Shown here: positions 1 to 6,755 of the stretch, one piece after another | How positions within the stretch are numbered: position 1 is the first letter of the stretch | Layout of the letters: each line of letters begins with the position of its first letter | DNA from: Mageeibacillus sp. UBA1255 | GTDB lineage: Bacteria; Bacillota; Clostridia; UBA1212; UBA1255 | Direction of reading: 5' to 3' | DNA length: 15,499 nucleotides | Assembly: GCA_002308795.1 (NCBI GenBank) | Contig: DBVV01000047.1 | Coordinates: 1-15,499, forward strand | The notes under the pieces: model-generated | Seen by the model: the letters and a program-made list of their open reading frames with translations, nothing else | Told to the model about the DNA's origin: nothing | Databases searched by the model: none | Made by a program: the position numbers and the translations under genes

Positions 1-82
1 GGAAAATGAAAAATCTGTGGCAGAACACAGTCGAAGAACAGTTTTTCACGGAAGCAGGAAAAGAGCCGAAAAAAGAAAACTA

Positions 83-111
83 TTGACTATTGTCCGCGGA
101 ATCGTTATAAT
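83..111 (+). promoter_or_regulatory. SigA-type promoter of the first surface-protein gene
   Basis: A -35 box TTGACT (83-88) and a perfect -10 box TATAAT (106-111) are separated by 17 bp. Transcription should start near 118, giving a leader of about 50 nt before the ATG at 170. The match to the housekeeping sigma consensus is 11 of 12 with ideal spacing, so strong constitutive expression is expected. No operator is evident. Confidence 0.85.
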
Positions 112-124
112 AATTACTGACGAT

Positions 125-141
125 TCCGGCAGTGCGCCGGA
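125..141 (+). promoter_or_regulatory. 5' leader hairpin of the first surface-protein gene
   Basis: TCCGGC (125-130) and GCCGGA (136-141) form a perfect 6-bp GC-rich stem with a 5-nt loop, beginning about 7 nt after the predicted transcription start and ending 14 nt before the AAGGAG ribosome binding site (156-161). No U tract follows, so it is not a terminator. It may protect the 5' end of the mRNA from decay; that role is inferred. Confidence 0.5.
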
Positions 142-169
142 CAGCCAAAAGAAAGAAGGAGTAAAAAAA

Positions 170-1759
170 ATGAAAAAAGTAATCGCTATTATTCTCACAT
201 TTGCGATGCTTGCAACTATGGCGTTCGGACTTGTTGTCCACGCTGAAGACAAGATGAACTATGCGCTTGACGCCATCACCGGCGGAAACGCAAAAGGCAT
301 CCAGATCGAACCGGGAACGGAAGTATTCGTACTCGGCTGGGTCGTACAGACCAACGGATTTTCTAAACTGCAGTACAGCATTGACGACGGCACGCCCGTC
401 GACGGCGAAGGTGCATACCGTGAAAGACCGGACGTACACGCTGCTTTCCCCGGATACGACCAGACCCTTAATGCTAAACCCGGATTCGGCCTTGACAGTG
501 CACAAATGAAGCTGCCCGGAATGGAAAATCTGGCTGCAGGATCCTACACGTTAAAGCTTATCGGCGTGACCGCTGACGGATCTTCGACTTACGAAGTACT
601 GTCCATACCTGTAACAGTCGGAACACCCGAAGAAGTTGTCACCGAAACTTTCGACGTTGAGATCAACACCGAACAGTTCCCTGCTATCACTACTTTCTCA
701 GGCGAAGGCTGCAAGATCGCCGCTGATGCCGGAACGGCAGGAAAAGAGGCTATCTACCTTTCTCACGCCGCTGATCCCAAGACTGACGAAGCAAGACACG
801 CAGACTATGCTACCGTAAAACTTGACGCTGCATCCGCCGGCAATACCGTCGTTAGACTTACTCTGGTATGCCCCGACCACGTCAACGGTGCATTCGGATA
901 CATTCTCCGCTACCGTGTTAACAACGGCGAGTGGAAAGATGCTGACCTCAGTGCTGTAAACGATCATTTCGATTTTGACTATGACATTAACGTAGCATTC
1001 AACGCTGGTGAGAACACCATTGACTTCGCTCAGGGCCAGCAGAACGACGCCGGCTGGAGGATCGACATCCTTCGCATTGCCTACAACCAGCCTTCCGGCG
1101 ATACTCAGCCTGTTGTGAATTATGCAGATAAAGCTATCTCTACCGGTGCCGAATCGATCGGTGTCTGGATGAACAAGGATAATCCTTCTTCATACGTTGA
1201 ATTCACCACTGCCGGTTCATTCAAGTCTGTTTCCATCAACTACTGGGCTTCCTGCGTCGAAACGACCACAGGTCCCGAAGCTGACTGGACAGTAGATCTT
1301 TTCAAATTCGATAAGAATCCTGAAAAGACCCTTGCCGGTTCTCCGCTTAAATCTATGAATATGCATTCTATCGGCGACGGAAAGCCCGCATTCAGCTTTG
1401 ATTTCGGAGAAGAGATCCCTGCCGGAACGTATATCATCAGATTCACAGTTACCAATCCTGATTTCGAGCAGACTTTCGGTGAGGAAGTTAAGAGACCTTA
1501 CCTCGTTCTTCCGAAGATCGATAATCCCGATACCGCTAAATTTGCTTACAGCAAAGACGCCTTCAATCTTCACTTCCTTGCAGAGGATGTTGACGGCGAA
1601 TTCTTCCTTGCAAATCCTGAAAATGTAGCCGATACCGAGCCCGTTACCGAGCCCGAAACTCAGCCTCAGACCGGCGACTTTACAGTGGCAATGTTCGCTG
1701 TTATCGCTGTTCTGGCTATGGGCGCTGCAGTTGTCTTCATGAAGAAGAGAGCTTTCTGA
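170..1759 (+). CDS. Secreted modular surface protein with LPXTG-like sorting signal (529 aa)
   Basis: Predicted cell-wall-anchored surface protein of unknown ligand. The ATG at 170 is chosen over an in-frame GTG at 17 because AAGGAG lies 8 nt upstream, a promoter ends at 111, and the protein then starts with a classic signal peptide (residues 1-25, cleavage after VVHA). Residues about 28-150 form a beta-rich domain (GWVV, YSIDDG, GSYTLKL) and about 315-480 a second domain (IGVWM, YWAS, YLVLPK); both recur in the paralogue at 3043-4770. Between them, about 155-306, is a carbohydrate-binding-like beta-sandwich segment (RYRVNNGEW, GENTID, WRIDILRI) absent from the paralogue. The C-terminus is a TEPE linker, QPQTGD (498-503), a hydrophobic segment (about 504-523) and the tail KKRAF, i.e. 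a sortase signal with Gln in place of Leu. No catalytic motif is visible. A role in glycan binding or adhesion is inferred, and no sortase gene is in the window. Confidence 0.82.
   Translation: MKKVIAIILTFAMLATMAFGLVVHAEDKMNYALDAITGGNAKGIQIEPGTEVFVLGWVVQTNGFSKLQYSIDDGTPVDGEGAYRERPDVHAAFPGYDQTLNAKPGFGLDSAQMKLPGMENLAAGSYTLKLIGVTADGSSTYEVLSIPVTVGTPEEVVTETFDVEINTEQFPAITTFSGEGCKIAADAGTAGKEAIYLSHAADPKTDEARHADYATVKLDAASAGNTVVRLTLVCPDHVNGAFGYILRYRVNNGEWKDADLSAVNDHFDFDYDINVAFNAGENTIDFAQGQQNDAGWRIDILRIAYNQPSGDTQPVVNYADKAISTGAESIGVWMNKDNPSSYVEFTTAGSFKSVSINYWASCVETTTGPEADWTVDLFKFDKNPEKTLAGSPLKSMNMHSIGDGKPAFSFDFGEEIPAGTYIIRFTVTNPDFEQTFGEEVKRPYLVLPKIDNPDTAKFAYSKDAFNLHFLAEDVDGEFFLANPENVADTEPVTEPETQPQTGDFTVAMFAVIAVLAMGAAVVFMKKRAF
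1658..1759 (+). repeat. Sorting-signal module, copy 1
   Basis: These 34 codons (TQPQTGD to the stop) match 4669-4770 at 94 of 102 bases by direct comparison, including a 33-base identical run over the AMGAAVVFMKK region. The two genes are clearly more diverged upstream, so this is a shared C-terminal cassette. Confidence 0.75.
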
Positions 1760-1795
1760 TTCTGAATCAGTTTTAGCTGATCATTAATTCTTAAC

Positions 1796-1834
1796 AAAAA
1801 CAGCACCGCGGCACACGTCCGGTGCTGTTTTTTT
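1796..1834 (+). terminator. Intrinsic terminator after the first surface-protein gene
   Basis: CAGCACCG (1801-1808) pairs with CGGTGCTG (1820-1827) as an 8-bp stem. Seven T follow (1828-1834) and can pair further with the five A before the stem (1796-1800). It lies 37 bp after the stop codon at 1759 and separates this gene from the next promoter. Confidence 0.9.
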
Positions 1835-1865
1835 GCGCATCCGGGGCGCGGCGGAGCATAAAATA

Positions 1866-1894
1866 TTGACATCAGGCTTCAAATATAATAAACT
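1866..1894 (+). promoter_or_regulatory. Promoter of the LamG-like surface-protein gene
   Basis: A perfect -35 box TTGACA (1866-1871) is followed at 17 bp by TAAACT (1889-1894), a 4-of-6 match to the -10 consensus. A perfect TATAAT also occurs at 1884-1889, but its 12-bp spacing from the -35 box is too short for a standard promoter. The exact -10 element is therefore uncertain, though a promoter here is likely. Confidence 0.7.
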
Positions 1895-1910
1895 AAAAAT
1901 GAGATACTGA

Positions 1911-1926
1911 ATGCGGGAAATCGCAT
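1911..1926 (+). promoter_or_regulatory. 5' leader hairpin of the LamG-like gene
   Basis: ATGCG (1911-1915) and CGCAT (1922-1926) can form a 5-bp stem with a 6-nt loop, 6 nt before the AGGAGG ribosome binding site (1933-1938). It sits in the same place as the leader hairpins of the two neighbouring surface genes. The stem is short and could be chance. Confidence 0.35.
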
Positions 1927-1946
1927 AATAACAGGAGGAAATAAAA

Positions 1947-2957
1947 ATGAAAAAAATAATTGCAATTGCCATCTGCGTATTGATGCTGATCGCTCTTGCC
2001 GTGCCTTCTTTCGCAGAAAGTAAGGGCAAGACTCCTTCCGAGAGCGGCGCCGTTCTCTTTGAAGACGACTTCTCTGAAGACGATATTGATCTCGAATACT
2101 GGACGAAGCGCGAAGCAGTCGGAATCGAAGAAGGTATGCTCAGACTGGGCGGCGGAAACTGGATCCAGGAAGGATATGCGGCTAACGTGATCCCGGACGA
2201 CGGATACTTTGAAAACTACATTTTTGAATTCGATTTTGAAGGCGGTTCGTGCGGCTGCTACTACGGATTCGGACTCAGAGCTCCGGATAACTGCTCTTCC
2301 GAGTTCAATAACGGAGGAAGATTCGGTATCCCTTCCGCTTCCGAGCTGAGTACCGGCATTTCGTTTGACCTGTTAATAAACGGAAAAAGCGGCAATATCG
2401 GAGTAGCTCTTAACTACGGTACGGCCAACGGCGACGCGGCACAGTTCCTTGTTGCTTATCCGGAAGGCTTCGACGGCAAGAGCGGCCACATCACCGTCAT
2501 TGACACCGGCGATATCGTTACACTGCTGGTCAACGGAACCGAACTCGTCACTCTTGAGCTTGGCGAAGAATACGTTACCGCCTACAACGCTGAGGGCGAG
2601 AAGATCTTCGAAGGCGAGGCAACGTTCCCCGAAGAAGGATCCGTCGGTTTCTACCAGAGAGCCGGCATTCTTAAGGTCGACAACGTAAAGATCAGAGAGT
2701 ATAAGGATCCAAACGCGACCGAAGCTCCCACTGCTGCTCCTACCGAAGCTCCTACGCAGGCACCTACCGATGCTCCCAAGGCAACAGACGTCCCGGCTAC
2801 CGAAGCTCCGACTGCCGAGGCAGCTACCAAGGCTCCCTCCGGTGATAAAACTGCAAAGGGTTCCAATACCGGCCTCATTATCGGGATCGTCGCGGGCGTA
2901 GTTGTCATCGCAGCCGTCATTGCCGCTGTCGTGATAGCTAAAAACAAGAAAAAATAA
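1947..2957 (+). CDS. Secreted LamG/concanavalin-like protein with C-terminal membrane anchor (336 aa)
   Basis: Predicted exported, membrane-tethered binding protein. The ATG at 1947 follows AGGAGG (1933-1938) by 8 nt. Residues 1-23 are a signal peptide (cleavage after PSFA). Residues about 36-252 resemble a jelly-roll of the LamG/concanavalin or DUF1080 (3-keto-disaccharide hydrolase) type: it opens with LFEDDFSED...LEYW, continues with FEFDFEGGSCGCYYGFGLRA, and ends with GSVGFYQRAGILKVDNVKI, the usual final strands of such folds. Residues about 258-297 are a Thr/Ala/Pro/Glu-rich spacer, 308-331 one transmembrane helix, and the tail is KNKKK. There is no sorting motif, so it is anchored differently from its two neighbours. 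Catalytic residues cannot be assigned, and sugar binding is inferred from the fold and location. There is no terminator after it, so readthrough into the next gene is possible. Confidence 0.8.
   Translation: MKKIIAIAICVLMLIALAVPSFAESKGKTPSESGAVLFEDDFSEDDIDLEYWTKREAVGIEEGMLRLGGGNWIQEGYAANVIPDDGYFENYIFEFDFEGGSCGCYYGFGLRAPDNCSSEFNNGGRFGIPSASELSTGISFDLLINGKSGNIGVALNYGTANGDAAQFLVAYPEGFDGKSGHITVIDTGDIVTLLVNGTELVTLELGEEYVTAYNAEGEKIFEGEATFPEEGSVGFYQRAGILKVDNVKIREYKDPNATEAPTAAPTEAPTQAPTDAPKATDVPATEAPTAEAATKAPSGDKTAKGSNTGLIIGIVAGVVVIAAVIAAVVIAKNKKK
2718..2837 (+). repeat. Low-complexity Thr/Ala/Pro/Glu spacer-coding repeat
   Basis: Imperfect repeats of the codons for T-E-A-P-T and A-P-T encode residues 258-297 of the LamG-like protein. 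Such spacers hold a binding domain away from the membrane through the cell wall. A shorter TEAP spacer occurs at residues 41-52 of the lipoprotein acetylesterase at 11717-13393. Confidence 0.75.
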
Positions 2958-2958
2958 G

Positions 2959-2987
2959 TTGACTTAAACAAAAAAAATTTGTATAAT
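2959..2987 (+). promoter_or_regulatory. SigA-type promoter of the third surface-protein gene
   Basis: TTGACT (2959-2964) and a perfect TATAAT (2982-2987) are 17 bp apart. The -35 box begins one base after the stop codon of the upstream gene (2955-2957). The start of transcription is predicted near 2994. Boxes and spacing equal those at 83-111. Confidence 0.88.
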
Positions 2988-2998
2988 AAATTTAACTA

Positions 2999-3017
2999 TC
3001 GGCGGGTATACTGCCGA
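2999..3017 (+). promoter_or_regulatory. 5' leader hairpin of the third surface-protein gene
   Basis: TCGGC (2999-3003) pairs with GCCGA (3013-3017), with a G-U pair (3004/3012) extending the stem inward. It begins about 5 nt after the predicted transcription start and ends 11 nt before AGGAGG (3029-3034). No U tract follows. Confidence 0.4.
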
Positions 3018-3042
3018 AGCAAAATACTAGGAGGAATTAAAA

Positions 3043-4770
3043 ATGAAAAAAGCATTAGCAATTATTGTAACAGTAGCCATGCTTGTCTCACTGTTCGCAA
3101 TAGCTTCTCATGCAAACAACGCTATCTGCTTTGACGGTGCATTCTTCACCAACAGAACAGAAGGCCTGACCCACGTTCCTGCCGAAGGCGAAAAAGACGT
3201 TAAAGGCGAAGCCGCAGGTAACGGAGATCTTGGCAGCGTATACGGACTTGGTTTCAGCTATTTCCATCTTCAGGGATGGATCGCTGACGACGATGATTTC
3301 GAGGATATCGGTTACTCCATCAACGGTGGAGAAATCATCTGGGGCGCAGGCATTTACGATGCTAACCTTTGGGATGAGTCCGGAAACTCCCGTACCGGTA
3401 TCGCTCATAACCTTCGCTATAACCTCACTCTTGATGTTCTCGAAGGCGACTACACGCTCAAACTCGTTAAAAAGATGGTAGGCGGTGAGGAAAGAGAAGT
3501 TAAAACTCTCAAATACTCCAACAAAGCACCGGATCCGAACGTTAAAACCTTCTCTAACAAAGTAGTCGGCGGCGGAGATAATAACATCGGCGTATGGCTC
3601 CAGGGCGCAAACACCGTTGCTACGATCAAATTCACCGCAGCCGGAACTTTCAACGGTTTCGGTCTCCCGATCTACTGGGCTTCCAATGAAGGCGCTGGAA
3701 ACGGAGCATTTGCAAAGATCACTGTAGAACTCTTCAAGTTCGCTTATAACACCGAGAATACTCTCGCTCAGTCCCCTGTTAAAGCTTACAATCTTGATGG
3801 TAAGGGTGATAATAACCCCGCTATCGCTTTCACTTTCGACGATGCTCTTGAAGCAGGCACGTACATCTGCAGAATTTCTCTTGCAAATCCCGAAGACACT
3901 ATCGAAGTTGACGGCAAAGAAAAAGCTTCCTACCTCGTTCTTCCTAAGATGAACGCAGGTAATCCCGACGAAGCTAAATTCGAATATAACGTCGATCCCT
4001 TCAACTTCTATGTTACAGGCGAAGACGGAATCGCTGATTTCTATGCAGCTAACCCTGAAGAGACTGCTGCTCCCGCCGGAATCATCAACGACAATGATTA
4101 CGAAGTTTCCTACACCATCGATAAGACCAATGCTACCAGCTGGGCAAACGGCCAGATCGGCGATATCAGCGTAACGTATTTCTTCAACTTTGAAGAAGAC
4201 GGTCTCTCTGTTGCAGTAAGAGCTCTCGGTATTAAAGACGGCGAAATGGTCCAGCTCAACTTCAACCCCGGCAATAAGCTGTGGGAGGTTCCCGGACAGT
4301 TCGTTTCCTTCAAAGTTGGCGACGCGCTTACCGTTCTTCAGCACAACCATAAGAACGGCCTGCTCGATAACGACAGCGCAGGCGGCGCAGACATCACCGA
4401 TAAAGTTGCAAACGAGATCGTTAAGGTCGATAACGGCTACGAGTTCAAGGCTAAACTGCCCAAAGCTCTGTTCACCATCACCGACGTTGAAGGCGCATCC
4501 GACTTCGTATACGGCCAGGATGACCTGTACTTCGGTATGTTCCTTGTAGCAGGCGGCGGCGGATTGTCTAACCAGCAGAACACTGATTACACAGACTGGA
4601 CCTGCAAAGGCCTTGCCCTTAATCAGTATAAATTAGTTGGCACGCCCGCTCCTGTAACCGAGCCTGAGACTCAGCCTCAGACCGGCGACGCTACCGTAGT
4701 AATGTTCGCAGTTATCGCTGTTCTTGCTATGGGCGCTGCAGTTGTCTTCATGAAGAAGAAAGCTTTCTGA
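3043..4770 (+). CDS. Secreted modular surface protein, paralogue with LPXTG-like sorting signal (575 aa)
   Basis: Predicted cell-wall-anchored surface protein, paralogous to the product of 170-1759. The ATG at 3043 follows AGGAGG by 8 nt. Residues 1-24 are a signal peptide (cleavage near SHA/NN). Residues about 28-160 match the N-terminal domain of the paralogue (GWI, YSINGG, GDYTLKL). Residues about 168-340 match its second domain (NNIGVWLQG, IYWASN, VELFKF, AGTYICR, YLVLPKMN, NPDEAKFEY). Residues about 347-533 are a module the paralogue lacks, suggestive of a DOMON/CBM9-like beta-sandwich (YEVSYTIDKTNA, YEFKAKLPKALF, DDLYFGMF); that family guess is weak. The end is TEPETQPQTGD (sorting motif 544-549), a hydrophobic helix and KKKAF. 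No enzyme signature is visible; binding of a glycan or host ligand is inferred. Paralogy is firm, function is not. Confidence 0.82.
   Translation: MKKALAIIVTVAMLVSLFAIASHANNAICFDGAFFTNRTEGLTHVPAEGEKDVKGEAAGNGDLGSVYGLGFSYFHLQGWIADDDDFEDIGYSINGGEIIWGAGIYDANLWDESGNSRTGIAHNLRYNLTLDVLEGDYTLKLVKKMVGGEEREVKTLKYSNKAPDPNVKTFSNKVVGGGDNNIGVWLQGANTVATIKFTAAGTFNGFGLPIYWASNEGAGNGAFAKITVELFKFAYNTENTLAQSPVKAYNLDGKGDNNPAIAFTFDDALEAGTYICRISLANPEDTIEVDGKEKASYLVLPKMNAGNPDEAKFEYNVDPFNFYVTGEDGIADFYAANPEETAAPAGIINDNDYEVSYTIDKTNATSWANGQIGDISVTYFFNFEEDGLSVAVRALGIKDGEMVQLNFNPGNKLWEVPGQFVSFKVGDALTVLQHNHKNGLLDNDSAGGADITDKVANEIVKVDNGYEFKAKLPKALFTITDVEGASDFVYGQDDLYFGMFLVAGGGGLSNQQNTDYTDWTCKGLALNQYKLVGTPAPVTEPETQPQTGDATVVMFAVIAVLAMGAAVVFMKKKAF
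4669..4770 (+). repeat. Sorting-signal module, copy 2
   Basis: Second copy of the 102-base C-terminal cassette described at 1658-1759, with eight base differences. Several third codon positions agree that need not, which points to recent duplication or gene conversion. Confidence 0.75.
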
Positions 4771-4802
4771 TCTGACAGACCAGATAAAAACTGAACAACA
4801 GT

Positions 4803-4837
4803 TAAATAAAGCCGGGCATCGAGCCCGGCTTTATTTA
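4803..4837. terminator. Bidirectional intrinsic terminator between convergent genes
   Basis: A 15-bp perfect stem (4803-4817 with 4823-4837) centred on GCCGGGC/GCCCGGC encloses a 5-nt loop. The A/T-rich outer part gives a U-rich 3' side on either strand. It serves the plus-strand surface gene ending at 4770 and the minus-strand pseudouridine synthase gene ending at 4864. Confidence 0.9.
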
Positions 4838-4863
4838 TTTGTTTATTTAATAATTTTTACGCG

Positions 4864-5868
4864 TCATCTGAATTCAGGAACGGAGATAAATACATCTTTC
4901 GGAAGTATCTCCTCTGCCGCAGAAATGAGAGCCGATGGGGCGGAACTGCTCCAGCCGGGATCATATTCATATCTTGAAGCCCACAGAGCTTGAAATTTGA
5001 GGCCCAGGAGGCGATTTAAGGCATCTTTACCATATTTGCCATCTCCTGCCACAGGATAGCCGAGATGCGCTAAATGGGCACGTATCTGATGCGTACGGCC
5101 GGTGATTAGCATTGCCTCCACACACGACACCTGAACGGAAGGAATAACGGCATTGGCCCCCTCATCACCACCGGAGCCGGAACCGTTCCAAAGACCGGTA
5201 AACCTGAGACGCGTCTCGATAGGCCTTGACCCCCTGCGAGGATCATCCGAAACGAACACGCGGCTCTCCCCCGCCGCCTTTGAAAGATGCGCTTTAAACG
5301 ACACCCAGCTGCCGTCATCGGGCAGGATACCGCGTGCGTCACCGATCACACGGGCGGAATAGATCTTCCGGTAAAACCGCGCGTTAAGAGCTTCCTTCAC
5401 CGTTTGAGTGAGCTCGGGGCGCCTGCTCACGATCAGGATACCGCCTGTATTGCGGTCAAGTCTGTGGCATAGTTCGTACTTCTCCGCATCCGGATCAGTC
5501 TTTGCGCGCTGCTCCCTGAGAGTTTCTATAAGCGACGGCTCACCGGGCCGGTTCTCGTCAGGCTCGCTCAGCATCCCCTGAGGTTTTACGGCGAAAAGGA
5601 CAAATTCGTTCTCATAAATGACGCTTATCGCAGCCGATGCAGCGAAAGCCGCACCCTCCGCCGAAGGACAGGCGTCAACGTAAACTGTAACTACGTCTCC
5701 GGCGGTCAATACCGTTCCCGCATCAGACGTCCTTCTGCCGTTGACCTTCACGTCCCTTTTCCTGAGCGCCCTGAAAAACGCCCCGGACGGCACGCCGGCA
5801 TAACGCCCGAAAAACACGTTTTCCAGCCTTTTCCCGCCCTCTTTGCTGTTGACCGTAAATTCAATCAT
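4864..5868 (-). CDS. RluA-family 23S rRNA/tRNA pseudouridine synthase (334 aa)
   Basis: Isomerises specific uridines of structured RNA (rRNA or tRNA) to pseudouridine in the cytoplasm. An N-terminal S4-like RNA-binding domain (about 12-65: RLENVFF, RALRKRDVKVNG, LTAGDVVTVYV) precedes the catalytic domain. That domain has the family motif HRLDRNTGG (135-143) with the catalytic Asp138, and the second conserved block ITGRTHQIRAHLAHLGYPV (255-273). Length is normal for the RluC/RluD type. The ATG at 5868 is preferred because the S4 domain begins right after it; the frame stays open a further 40 codons to a TTG at 5988, but that stretch resembles nothing. The ribosome binding site is poor (AGGCGGG about 13 nt upstream). 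A Gly/Ser-rich insert (about 226-240) interrupts the catalytic domain. The target uridine, and hence RluC/RluD/RluB-type naming, cannot be told from sequence. Confidence 0.9.
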   Translation of the reverse strand: MIEFTVNSKEGGKRLENVFFGRYAGVPSGAFFRALRKRDVKVNGRRTSDAGTVLTAGDVVTVYVDACPSAEGAAFAASAAISVIYENEFVLFAVKPQGMLSEPDENRPGEPSLIETLREQRAKTDPDAEKYELCHRLDRNTGGILIVSRRPELTQTVKEALNARFYRKIYSARVIGDARGILPDDGSWVSFKAHLSKAAGESRVFVSDDPRRGSRPIETRLRFTGLWNGSGSGGDEGANAVIPSVQVSCVEAMLITGRTHQIRAHLAHLGYPVAGDGKYGKDALNRLLGLKFQALWASRYEYDPGWSSSAPSALISAAEEILPKDVFISVPEFR

Positions 5869-6068
5869 CCGAATCACAAACCCGCCTAAAATGGCACGTG
5901 AAGCCTCTCCAGACCGATCCTGCCGCCCGGTACGGCTCTGTGCGCCTCTCTGTCCTGCCTCTTCGCCGATTTTCAGACGAAACTGCAAGACACTTTTCGC
6001 TTAAAACAATAGCGGCCCCGCAGAGCCGCTATCGAAAACTTGTTCACTTATTATAATGACCCGCCGGA
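5869..6068. other. 200-bp intergenic region upstream of the pseudouridine synthase gene
   Basis: It holds the terminator of the lipoprotein gene (6003-6032) and then about 130 bp of purine-rich leader on the minus strand with no recognised RNA family. A TATAAT on the minus strand (6055 down to 6050) has no good -35 partner at 17 bp (CGATGA), and it lies upstream of the terminator. No convincing promoter for the pseudouridine synthase gene was found. Confidence 0.4.
6003..6032 (-). terminator. Terminator of the small lipoprotein gene
   Basis: On the minus strand ATAGCGGC (6032 down to 6025) pairs with GCCGCTAT (6016 down to 6009) as a perfect 8-bp stem with an 8-nt loop. TG and TTTT follow. 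It lies 37 bp past the lipoprotein stop codon. The U tract is short, so termination may be partial and could let transcripts reach the pseudouridine synthase gene. Confidence 0.7.
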
Positions 6069-6737
6069 TCACTCATCGGTCTTTTCGAATCCTTCGAATC
6101 CGAAGTCGCTCATCATAAGGCCGAACGTTTCAAGGTTAGCATCCCATTTATCTACCTTAGTCTCCATGCAGACGAGGAAGAGCCAGGTGTTATTACCTGT
6201 GGAAACGTAGAACTTACCGTTCCAGTCTTCGCCTTCTCTGACGAACTTGTAGTTAGCGGTATTCCACTGGAAGTGGTTGGGTTTCTCCTGTGCCCAGTCA
6301 GTGGTGAACGTGAACGAATCTCTCTGAAGCTCTTCTTCTACGAACACGTCGTTGAGATAGTAAACAGAGTTGGGATTCATAAGATTCTCGGTGATACCGT
6401 TCAGCGTATTCATCATGCTGTTGGTATTGTATTTATATACCGTGAAGGAAACGTCACCGTTAGGTCCGCTGTCTTTCGGGAAGAATTTCGCGCAAAGATA
6501 GCCTTCGGTATTTCCGACGGTATTAAGGTCTGCAAGCTGGAATTCATCATCGCCCGCGGAGAAAGCCCAGTCTTCAGGATAGCCCTGGCTGTAATAGAAA
6601 CGATGGTTGATGTATCTGTTTTCATAGACGTGCGTTTCCTTGGGCCCATCCTGCTTCTGGCAGGCAACCATAGAGAGAGCGATCACGAAGGTGAGTATCG
6701 CGGCAACCAGAATTTTTATTCTTCTTGTTTTTGTCAT
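6069..6737 (-). CDS. Small secreted lipoprotein of unknown function (222 aa)
   Basis: Predicted lipoprotein on the outer face of the cytoplasmic membrane. The ATG at 6737 is chosen because GGAGG (6750 down to 6746) lies 8 nt upstream; an ATG two codons earlier (6743) would be only 2 nt from it. Residues 1-25 form a type II signal peptide (TRR, then a hydrophobic core) ending in SMVAC with lipid-acceptor Cys26. The mature part, about 195 residues, is rich in aromatic residues (RFYYSQGYPEDWAFS, DDEFQLAD, NHFQWNT, NTWLFLVC) and closes with ETFGLMMSDFGF. The pattern recalls PsbP-like/Mog1-like compact alpha-beta folds, but this is a guess from texture only. It has its own promoter and terminator, so it is a single-gene unit between the rapZ operon and the pseudouridine synthase gene. 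I do not recognise the family. Confidence 0.8.
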   Translation of the reverse strand: MTKTRRIKILVAAILTFVIALSMVACQKQDGPKETHVYENRYINHRFYYSQGYPEDWAFSAGDDEFQLADLNTVGNTEGYLCAKFFPKDSGPNGDVSFTVYKYNTNSMMNTLNGITENLMNPNSVYYLNDVFVEEELQRDSFTFTTDWAQEKPNHFQWNTANYKFVREGEDWNGKFYVSTGNNTWLFLVCMETKVDKWDANLETFGLMMSDFGFEGFEKTDE

Positions 6738-6755
6738 TTTCATAACCTCCAAGTG

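Noticed and set aside
14..40. Weak inverted repeat CTGTG/CACAG followed by a T run near the left edge
   Set aside because: The stem is only 5 bp and the T run is not adjacent to it, so a terminator cannot be supported.
17..169. GTG at 17 as an alternative start for the first surface protein
   Set aside because: It lies upstream of the promoter at 83-111 and would bury the signal peptide behind 51 unrelated residues.
2718..2837. Repeat array resembling a CRISPR or tandem repeat
   Set aside because: The units are short, imperfect, in frame and encode a Thr/Ala/Pro spacer; there are no unique spacers of even length.
3088..4350. A 420-codon minus-strand open frame inside the third surface-protein gene
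   Set aside because: It is a shadow of a gene with promoter, ribosome binding site, signal peptide, paralogue and sorting signal; the antisense protein shows only low-quality repeats of Val, Phe and Ser.
5869..5990. Leader resembling a riboswitch or small SRP RNA
   Set aside because: None of the conserved motifs of riboswitches I know, nor the SRP RNA tetraloop region, is present.
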